The notes under the pieces were generated by a model, which did not search any database, was not told where the DNA came from, and was given only the letters and a program-made list of their open reading frames with translations. A stretch of DNA of 64,000 bases from Cryptosporidium bovis (lineage: Eukaryota > Apicomplexa > Conoidasida > Eucoccidiorida > Cryptosporidiidae): the NCBI GenBank assembly GCA_009768925.2, contig VHIT02000028.1:186001-250000 (forward strand). Reading direction: 5' to 3'. The position numbers and the translations under genes were made by a program. Position 1 is the stretch's first letter. Each line of letters starts with the position of its first letter. Of this stretch, positions 57,004 to 64,000 are shown piece by piece.

Positions 57004-58200
57004 ATGAACATCCAACTGCTGGCAACGTTGTTTGCTATATTCAATGTGCTATCGGGTATATTTTCCTCAAATTTCGCGACACCTGCAAGATTAATTCCAC
57101 TCTCATTGATAAATTTGGAGAATAAGACCACTAACAACCAATCAAAAGAACAGCCAGAGAGTAGGGATGGAAGAGATGATGGATGTAATATAGGCATTTC
57201 ATGGATATATCCACTTGTTAGTTTGGAAATAAAATATCAACGTCTGAAAATAGAGAGTGAAGTGTTCCAGTCTAGAACAGTTTATCGTAGAATAATAATG
57301 GCAAAAGGTGTGAAAGAGTCAAGAGTACATCCAAAAGATGCTCTTTATTTTAACACTACTTTTGTTTCTGGGGACAGAGTGAATTTAGGAGAAACTGTAG
57401 GAAGTGTTTATTATTCCAGAAATAAAAAAAGTGAAGACTTATATTCTTTTTGTAAAGGTATAATTGGAAATATTAAAACTTCAGGATATCACAGTTTTGA
57501 TGAGGTTTTATTTATGATTAATTGTGACTTTTCCAGCTTCAGAAATTCAGGAATTTATAGTCAGAAAGTCCTTCCGGATTTAATTGAGAGTGAAAAGAGA
57601 TTTAAAGATTTATGTTTTAGTGGAAATAGAACAAATATTTGTACTAAGAATAAGGGTAATGAATATTCTGAATTTGTGAATGAATCCGAAACCAAAAATT
57701 ATTTGGGCAAGAACGGTAATGTACAAAGTTTAGAGAAAGACCAAGTTGTAATTAGTCCCAGATCGGCTAGAAAAGATTCTGAGGTGAACAAGATACCACA
57801 GGTTTACATTGAATCAGATTCAAATGTAAGTTGTGGCAAGAACTCAAGTTTTTTACCTCAAAATAACAACTTATTGCTTTCTCCTAAAATTAGTAAAGAC
57901 AACAATCTGGGTAGTAAAATACGTATTTGCGAGGACAAGGAAGTAGAACGATCTGGAAGTAGAGGAATGCAAAGTAAATTAAAGAGTAAAGACCATAATA
58001 CGAATCTGGACCTATCAAATCCAGTTTTCACTCAAGATAACCTCAGCTCCAGGATTGAATTCCCTAAGCAAAAGAGGGAAAATAAAGGGTTACTTGATAA
58101 TTGTCCCTGGTTATTCAGGATGTACATCCCTATATTCGTGTTAGCACTAATTTTATTTGTTGCAAGAATGAAGGACTGGTTAAACATCACGAATTTTTAA
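57004..58200 (+). CDS. Type I-like membrane protein: signal peptide plus C-terminal TM (398 aa)
   Basis: The signal peptide (MNIQLLATLFAIFNVLSGIFSS) precedes an ectodomain of about 340 residues. A single transmembrane helix near the C-terminus (about 374-392, MYIPIFVLALILFVARM) is followed by a very short tail. The first part of the ectodomain (about 60-200) looks folded, with several Cys. The second part (about 205-365) is Ser/Asn/Lys-rich and disordered. No family is recognised. Orientation with a tiny cytosolic tail suggests a surface or endomembrane glycoprotein. It is a single exon starting with the ATG at 57004. Confidence 0.75.
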   Translation: MNIQLLATLFAIFNVLSGIFSSNFATPARLIPLSLINLENKTTNNQSKEQPESRDGRDDGCNIGISWIYPLVSLEIKYQRLKIESEVFQSRTVYRRIIMAKGVKESRVHPKDALYFNTTFVSGDRVNLGETVGSVYYSRNKKSEDLYSFCKGIIGNIKTSGYHSFDEVLFMINCDFSSFRNSGIYSQKVLPDLIESEKRFKDLCFSGNRTNICTKNKGNEYSEFVNESETKNYLGKNGNVQSLEKDQVVISPRSARKDSEVNKIPQVYIESDSNVSCGKNSSFLPQNNNLLLSPKISKDNNLGSKIRICEDKEVERSGSRGMQSKLKSKDHNTNLDLSNPVFTQDNLSSRIEFPKQKRENKGLLDNCPWLFRMYIPIFVLALILFVARMKDWLNITNF

Positions 58201-58724
58201 TTTAAAGTTATTTATTATGGGGGCGTGGATTATTCAGGGTGATGTAAATAAAATGTGACTGAACCGAGATCCTTTGGGAGAAGGGTCGCTCCTACTCATA
58301 ATACTGGTTTCGAGAATTCTGTTAGCGAGCAGTGTAGATGTAAAATTTCATTAGAGTTTGGTTTAATTTGATTTGCATTTAAGTTACACAAATATATCTA
58401 GGATAAATTAGGACACTTGCCGCGCTAAACCAGTGGAGGCGCATTAGTGGCGCTTGTTGCAGTTTATTGCATAGTATGTAGCTAAATAAATAATATCATT
58501 AAGTAAATATAAAATGGTAGCCGATATGATTAGGCGGATATAAATAGCAGGATATTTACCTGATTTCCTACATGCCTTAGCTGACCTGTAATAAATGTAT
58601 GAAAGAAAGTATTTGGAGGTAAGGGTGTAGACAGAAAATATTGGGATAGGAATATATATGTAGATAACTAATATATCAATTGTTTAAGTATCATCTTGTT
58701 AACACGTCTGAATTTCCTCTAATA
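58201..58724. promoter_or_regulatory. Intergenic region upstream of nucleotide-sugar transporter 1
   Basis: This 524-bp spacer includes a GC-rich cluster at about 58421-58456 (TTGCCGCGCTAAACC, GGAGGCGC, GTGGCGC), an E2F-like candidate about 270-300 bp upstream of the ATG at 58725. A G-rich GGGGGCGTGG is at about 58218. No coding potential seen. Confidence 0.4.
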
Positions 58725-60053
58725 ATGAGACAGAAAAAATGTCCCTTGAACGAAGATAGTGGACTTGAATCTCCATTAAATTCAGGGACCGGTAAACACC
58801 CAATTATTGAATGCCCTTTATTGGGAGTATCGAAAAAAAAGCTATTTTCTGTAAAGGACGATGGTATTACTACTCCCACTTTGAATTTGTTCTACGACAA
58901 TTTGGTAGTTCCATTGCGTTACATATCACTATTATTATTGGTTTTGAAGACAGTTTTTGTAGTATTGTGTACAAGATTGAGTTTTAAATTCCCAGCTAAA
59001 GACGGACTTGTTTTTATTCCGTCAGTTGCTGTTGTGATTGCTGAATTAATTAAACTTTCAGTTTCACTAATAATGATATTTATTTTAACGGCAAAGAAAA
59101 ATATTAGAGAGTTCCCAATGGCTCTTTACAAAGAATTAACGGCAGACAAAGATGGGAATTTGCTTATTCTTGTTCCTGGAGTGCTGTTCTTATTCCAAAA
59201 TAATCTTTTATATTTTTCTTTACAAAGACTTCCAGCAGCCTTGTACCAAGTATTATATCAACTTAAGATATTAGTTACAAGCTATCTTAGTGTTGTTATT
59301 CTCAAAAGAAAGCTAAGCATTACTCGTTGGTTTGCTTGTATATTGTTGGTTTTTGGTGTTGTCCTTATACCTAAGAAACCCAATTCAACACAAGGATCCA
59401 TTTCAGGAACTTATGAATTTATAGTGGGATTGGTAGCTGCAATGTTTTCATCATTCAGTTCTGGGTTGGGAGCCGTTGTTTTAGAAAAAGTAATAAAGGG
59501 TTCTGATGAGAGACTGAGAAATGGAGCTGATTTTCAAACTACAGTTTGGGGTAGGAATACTATTCTCGCATTGGTTGGTGTAACTCTTGGAACTGTCCTT
59601 GTTTATTTTACCTCAAAGGAAAGAATTGTTGAAAATGGTGTTTTTCAGGGGTTTTCGCCATTCATCCTTTTAGTTATTCTTCTCAACGCGGGTACAGGGT
59701 TTGTGGTTGTTGCAGTATTAAAGTATGCAGACGGAATTTTAAAGTGCTTTTGTAATGCTCTCTCAATAATAATTGTCACCTTAGGCTCTTGGTTGCTTAT
59801 TGGTGATACAAAAATGTCGGTACAGTTTGCAATTGCTGCAGTTATTGTCATATTTGCCGTTTTAATTTACTCACTGGACAAAGCTATTTCAATTAATTGC
59901 ATTACGGGCATAACTCAGAACCTATCTGACAAAATTTTTAACAAGAATGAATCAGAAAATGCTAACAAAATTGATCCTTATGGCAGAGCGAACAAGGATA
60001 ATCCACTTTTAGTGACTGAAGTTGAACCGTTAGTATCTAAACACAAAGTTTAA
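58725..60053 (+). CDS. Nucleotide-sugar transporter (SLC35A/UDP-sugar type), copy 1
   Basis: The 442-aa protein has about ten transmembrane segments. The family block QVLYQLKILVTSYLSVVILK is followed by a WFACILLVFGVVLIPK helix, then GLGAVVLEKVIKGSD and a KYADGILKCFCNALSIIIV block. These match the CMP-sialate/UDP-galactose/UDP-GlcNAc translocator family, which exchanges nucleotide sugar for NMP across Golgi or ER membranes. The actual substrate cannot be told. The start is the ATG at 58725; an upstream extension needs a TTG. The N-terminal about 60 residues are polar and Cys-containing. Its paralogue lies directly downstream at 60978. Confidence 0.95.
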   Translation: MRQKKCPLNEDSGLESPLNSGTGKHPIIECPLLGVSKKKLFSVKDDGITTPTLNLFYDNLVVPLRYISLLLLVLKTVFVVLCTRLSFKFPAKDGLVFIPSVAVVIAELIKLSVSLIMIFILTAKKNIREFPMALYKELTADKDGNLLILVPGVLFLFQNNLLYFSLQRLPAALYQVLYQLKILVTSYLSVVILKRKLSITRWFACILLVFGVVLIPKKPNSTQGSISGTYEFIVGLVAAMFSSFSSGLGAVVLEKVIKGSDERLRNGADFQTTVWGRNTILALVGVTLGTVLVYFTSKERIVENGVFQGFSPFILLVILLNAGTGFVVVAVLKYADGILKCFCNALSIIIVTLGSWLLIGDTKMSVQFAIAAVIVIFAVLIYSLDKAISINCITGITQNLSDKIFNKNESENANKIDPYGRANKDNPLLVTEVEPLVSKHKV

Positions 60054-60977
60054 ATTCGCAGTTTTTTTTATTCACTTCGACCAGTGATTACTCCTTGCTT
60101 TGAGTTTTTTTGATCATTTTTCAAGGTGAAACTGCACTCATTGCAGTTACATCCTTACCACTGATTTTGATATTCATTTTATTATTGTTTTCATTCCAAT
60201 TTATGTTTAATATTTTTTTCATTTTAAAAGACCAAATATAGATTAAATAGAATAAAGGAGGAAACGGCGCGTTGGTGAGTACCCTCCAAATTGGACTATG
60301 TGAATGTGTTGGATGTGAACAGTTGTCCGTTTAAACCTGTAGTTACTTTAATCTCTCTTATTTTTGTTTCACTTTTCCTCACATTTTCTTTAAATTGTCT
60401 ATTTATTCTCGTGCATATATGCAAAGTGTATCACCGCCAGAAATTAATAACACAAAATGGGCGCCACAGCAACATTTTAAACTAGTTTAAACGAACGTTT
60501 TCACTAGTATTACTAACAATAACAGCGTTTCTCTAGTAGTGGATGTTCATAATATAAAAGTGAGCTTTGGGTATATTATTGAAAGTAGTTTTTCTAGTTA
60601 TATGAAACTATTTACTTCTTTTTTCATTATTTACAAAACTTGTTCGTACCCATGCTTGTATCAATACCCATCTAAGTTATTAACGCTTCCTTCTCATAGT
60701 CTTCGTATGATTTGGAATTGTGATAAATTTTTTTTTGATAGGTTTATTTATTCGCTCTTTTTAGTCTGATTCATAGTAATATAGGTTTTAGCGCCAAATA
60801 TCGGTATTATGTGGGTGTTGAAATTATTTATCTATGAACCGACTATCTTAACAGTGCTGTTTATTTATTTATTTTACCGAGTTTATAAATAGTTTTCTTA
60901 AGTAAATAGGAGTATTGTTAGTGGATTTGAGAGAGTAGTAATGAATTTTTGACGTGAAAAGAGAGAGTGAGATTAAT
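60054..60977. promoter_or_regulatory. 924-bp spacer between the two transporter copies with several GGCGC elements
   Basis: It contains GGCGC at 60266-60270, GGCGCC at 60460-60465 and GCGCCAA at 60791-60797, three E2F-like elements. Two small open frames (60291-60485 and 60539-60769) lack an ATG start and look like chance. This spacing is much longer than usual in the window. Confidence 0.45.
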
Positions 60978-62234
60978 ATGGAAATAAGAATGAGAGAGAA
61001 TTCACATAAGGAAGATACAGGGTTGCTTGGAAATAAGGGTGAAGGAAAAATGTTGGAGATTTACTATTCAAATGAAGTGTATTACTTGGGTATATTAAGA
61101 AGGAAATATAACCTTCAGATGCGTTATTTTACGCTGTTTTTGATGGCAGTACAATGCATTTGTGTTGTATTGTGTATGAAATTAAGTGTTAGTTATCCAT
61201 CAAGTGATGGAAAACAGTACCTAACACCGGTTGCTGTTGTATTATGTGAAATGTTGAAGTTCCTGACTTGTATGTTGGTAATCTTTCGAATTTCAGGAGG
61301 AAGTTCGTTAAGGGAATATCTACGAGCCTTAAAAGGAGAATTAACATATGATTTAAAGGGAAATATGTTGGTTTGCATTCCAGGAATTCTATTTCTACTT
61401 CAAAACAATTTAACATATATAGCCCTTGAAAGACTTCCCGTTTCAGTATATCAAGTGACGGCTCAATTAAAAGTTTTAACAACAGCCATATTTAGTGTGG
61501 TGTTATTGAAGAGAGAATTAAGTAAAACAAGATGGATAGGTTGTATTATGCTTTTCATTGGAGTTTTGCTTGTACAAAAGTCATCTGATAAGAACAATGT
61601 AAATAAATTCGATTGTATCCAATTTATGATTGGCTTTATTGCTTCTGTAACCTGTTCAATTACATCAGGACTTGGATCAGTCATTATTGAAAAAGTAGTT
61701 AAAGATTCAGATAGAGAGGATTTACTGCAAGAACAAAGTATGGGTAGTGGAACAGATGACATAGAAAATAATGGTTCTATTTCAAATGAGAAGACAGTTG
61801 TATATAAATCTACAGTATGGGGAAGGAACATTATACTTTCCTTGATTGGTATTTTTGGTGGCATTCCAATTGCCTGGTTCTCATCTAAAGACAAAATAAT
61901 TAAGGATGGAATTTTTCAGGGGTTTTCTAAATTAGTTGTTTTTGTTATTTTTCTAAATGCTTTTGGGGGTTTTATAGTTATGGGAGTTTTAAAATACTCT
62001 GATTGCATTATGAAATGTTTTTTTAATGCTTTAACTATTATTCTCATAACACTTATTTCATGGATTTTTATTGGTGATAGCACACCTTCTGTTAAATTCT
62101 TTATTGCAGCTACTATTGTTATTATTTCTATTAACATTTACACTATGAATAAAATTCTTCCAGACGCAATTTATTGCAAACTCAGATCTGCTCTTGGTTT
62201 TAAGGAAAAAAACGACCAACAGCCATGTAACTAA
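60978..62234 (+). CDS. Nucleotide-sugar transporter (SLC35A/UDP-sugar type), copy 2
   Basis: This 418-aa protein is paralogous to copy 1 upstream. The QVTAQLKVLTTAIFSVVLLK block is followed by WIGCIMLFIGVLLVQK, then GLGSVIIEKVVKDSD and KYSDCIMKCFFNALTIILI, all aligned in order with copy 1. The loop after GLGSVIIEKV carries an acidic/Gly insertion (GSGTDDIENNGS) not seen in copy 1, and KYAD reads KYSD. The start is the ATG at 60978; an upstream extension needs a GTG. Same family role in the Golgi/ER; divergence suggests a different sugar. Confidence 0.95.
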   Translation: MEIRMRENSHKEDTGLLGNKGEGKMLEIYYSNEVYYLGILRRKYNLQMRYFTLFLMAVQCICVVLCMKLSVSYPSSDGKQYLTPVAVVLCEMLKFLTCMLVIFRISGGSSLREYLRALKGELTYDLKGNMLVCIPGILFLLQNNLTYIALERLPVSVYQVTAQLKVLTTAIFSVVLLKRELSKTRWIGCIMLFIGVLLVQKSSDKNNVNKFDCIQFMIGFIASVTCSITSGLGSVIIEKVVKDSDREDLLQEQSMGSGTDDIENNGSISNEKTVVYKSTVWGRNIILSLIGIFGGIPIAWFSSKDKIIKDGIFQGFSKLVVFVIFLNAFGGFIVMGVLKYSDCIMKCFFNALTIILITLISWIFIGDSTPSVKFFIAATIVIISINIYTMNKILPDAIYCKLRSALGFKEKNDQQPCN

Positions 62235-63268
62235 ATAGCAGTCTAGGCGGTGTGGACTACCGTATCTTTCTCAACAATTTTGGTATTTTTTAATAGAAGG
62301 TAATTTGGGGCATACTTTTTCTTTAGAATTATTAATCTTTATTTTAAACATAATTTAATTTGGTACTAGTAATATTCACTCGGAGTGACTTATTCGGTAA
62401 AATAGTGTTGATGTGACATTGTGTGTCTGGTCCATTATTACTTTTACATACCATTAAAAAGATGAAAATAGCGAAGGAGCATTGGGACTTGCATGCTTTT
62501 TCTCCTTTGAAAAGGGCGTAACTGATTAAATTAATTAGGCCAGTACAATCGTATTTTGGTGGTGATAATGATACTTGAAGAATACGGGTAAAAATGTAAA
62601 CGTTTATTTGTTATACACGCATTACATCTCATAGGTTCAGAAAATTGTAATGGAAAATAGTTTCAGTAATAAGTCATAAGGTAACGGGATTGCAGGCCAA
62701 ATTGCTGTTTACATATATTTTTGCATTAAAAACATCCGGTATTGCTTGTAACTAGTAGTAATTTATTCCTATACTTATATCCGATACTTTTGATTTAATT
62801 TTCATTAGTCATTTGAAACTTTAATACAATAAATAGGTGCTAATTTGTAGTTTTTTACTTTGTTATTTTGTTTTAGATGGCTTGCTGTTACATGAGTTAA
62901 GTATATGCTTCCGTGCCATTTTGCATCATGTATGAAATAAGCAGTGCATTTATCTTTATGGTGAAGGCTGATTAATGAATACGCTAGTTACATAATGAGA
63001 TTTCAGAAATAATATAAGTACTATTGCAGTAGCATATTCAGTACATGGTAAACGGAGTTTGTTGAAAGGAAATAATCATTAGTATTTTTTATGTGAAAGG
63101 AATCGGTAAATCAAGCGAGAAAGTCGAGACAATAATTCAAAACTGTAGATGTGTTAATTAACTACCTTTAAATATAAACTAATCATTGAAAAAAGGAATT
63201 TAGGATTTTTAGATGTGTTCGTGAACGCAAATTTTTATGCTAAACATATTCTATAGCAGCAAATTCGG
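62235..63268. other. 1-kb intergenic region
   Basis: This AT-rich spacer lies between the second transporter (+) and the 3' end of a - strand gene, so both neighbours end here. A GCATGC is at about 62494. I see no coding potential, no tRNA and no repeat. Confidence 0.4.
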
Positions 63269-64000
63269 TTATGAACTTGAAGTATTAATTCTTTTAATGA
63301 TGACAATGGAAAGTACATTAAGTGCAAAAAATAAAAAACACCAAAAAGTAAGTTCAACTTTCCATTCTAGAGGAAATAAATTATGCCCATATTTGCCATA
63401 AAACGGGGAGGATATGTCAAATAAATTTGTAAATCTCTTCAAAGATGTCTCGTTGTCACAGTTAATTCTAAAAATACAGCTTAAAATGCAAGGTTTTGTC
63501 CAAATAAGAAACAATACAAATAAGTTAACAGTTATATTCCAAATAACTAAATAAATATTCATTTTCATATTAATGATAGATGAGGATCTAATCCATATTG
63601 ACCAAAATTGATTTACCAATTGAAATGTGATGTAACACCAAGATGATGCTGATTCAAAGTTATCTTGTTTAACATACCAAAGATATGTCGGAATCAATAT
63701 ATTTTGTTCGTAGCTCGAACTCATTCCGTTTTTGGGTAAAACATAATTAGTAAGTCTGAATAGCATAACAATATAACCAAAAATAGAAATAATTATGGAA
63801 ATGAGAGTCGAAGTATATATTAAATGATTACCATAGTTAACGGGAATAGTATATATTTGATCGTAAAGTGGGCAGAAAAAGTGTTTCCCACAACTTGACT
63901 TTGTTTTTTTGTTAAAGCTATCATAAACATTTTCATAGCGATTTAATGGAGAATAGTGCAAGTTTTCAGAGTTGGAATAAATGTTTTTCTTATCAGATAA
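63269..64000 (-). CDS. Polytopic membrane protein, C-terminal part (possible P5-type cation ATPase)
   Basis: The frame is open from the right edge to a stop at 63269 (about 244 codons in the window), so the N-terminal part is outside. Four hydrophobic segments are seen. The layout of the last three (ITFQLVNQFWSIWIRSSSI, then LVIWNITVNLFVLFLIWTK, then WKVELTFWCFLFFALNVLSI) resembles the final membrane helices of P-type ATPases of the P5/ATP13A group. A Cys-containing juxtamembrane stretch precedes them. No catalytic motif lies within the window, so the assignment is weak; another multi-span protein is possible. The short polar tail (KRINTSSS) is the C-terminus. Confidence 0.6.
   Translation of the reverse strand, partial: LSDKKNIYSNSENLHYSPLNRYENVYDSFNKKTKSSCGKHFFCPLYDQIYTIPVNYGNHLIYTSTLISIIISIFGYIVMLFRLTNYVLPKNGMSSSYEQNILIPTYLWYVKQDNFESASSWCYITFQLVNQFWSIWIRSSSIINMKMNIYLVIWNITVNLFVLFLIWTKPCILSCIFRINCDNETSLKRFTNLFDISSPFYGKYGHNLFPLEWKVELTFWCFLFFALNVLSIVIIKRINTSSS

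Noticed and set aside
58261-58340. tRNA-like GGTTTCGAGAATTC
   Set aside because: No acceptor stem or anticodon arm could be paired around it.
60291-60485. 64-codon frame between transporter genes
   Set aside because: No ATG start and covers an E2F-like element; likely chance.
60539-60769. 76-codon frame between transporter genes
   Set aside because: Begins with GTG, T-rich translation; likely chance.
1-64000. CRISPR arrays, insertion sequences, ribosome-binding sites, operons
   Set aside because: None seen; the window is eukaryotic with introns and one promoter per gene.

Overview
The window is AT-rich, densely packed and eukaryotic. It has short spliceosomal introns (46-82 nt, GTAAGT-type donors, T-rich AG acceptors), mostly intronless large genes and GGCGCC/TTGGCGC and GCATGC promoter motifs. 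The gene set fits an apicomplexan of the genus Cryptosporidium (intestinal type); the species cannot be fixed from reading alone. I annotate about 30 protein genes and one possible micro-gene. I saw no tRNA, rRNA, transposon or CRISPR array.

Left part (1-15.6 kb) is mainly housekeeping. It holds a membrane RING-CH E3 ligase cut by the window edge (-), an RluA-type pseudouridine synthase (-), an IMPACT/Yih1 protein (+), Trm112 (-), a probable Pol III Rpc31-like subunit (-), methionine aminopeptidase 2 (+), a gamma-glutamylcyclotransferase-like tail-anchored protein (-), DNA polymerase epsilon subunit B (+), a secreted GMC-family flavoprotein (-) and a Use1-like SNARE (-). Small secreted or membrane proteins of unknown role lie between them. 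Several gene models need splicing, and I reconstructed their exons from reading frame and splice sites.

Middle part (16-50 kb) is dominated by genes whose products start with a signal peptide and have no recognisable family. They are a five-exon 250-aa protein, a charged 382-aa protein, an 1869-aa protein, a coiled-coil 708-aa protein with coding minisatellites, a 198-aa protein, a 2356-aa protein with degenerate internal repeats, a Cys-rich three-exon protein and a 2628-aa protein with two GPS-like cysteine motifs. Only a short three-exon gene and a glutaredoxin interrupt this run, which looks like a lineage-specific secretome cluster.

Right part (50-64 kb) holds a helical 709-aa protein, a polytopic membrane protein, a small acidic protein, a signal-peptide/C-terminal-TM protein, two tandem SLC35-type nucleotide-sugar transporters and the C-terminal end of a polytopic membrane protein that runs off the right edge.

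Working together: Trm112 and the pseudouridine synthase act on tRNA and the translation apparatus. IMPACT and MetAP2 tune translation and nascent chains. The Use1-like SNARE, nucleotide-sugar transporters and a possible OST4-like micropeptide belong to the secretory route that the many exported proteins would use. No operons are expected; each gene has its own promoter, and repeated promoter words (GCATGC-N3-GGCGCC, GTGTGGGGAG, and a 17-bp word ending AAGGAGGCAA) may link co-expressed genes.
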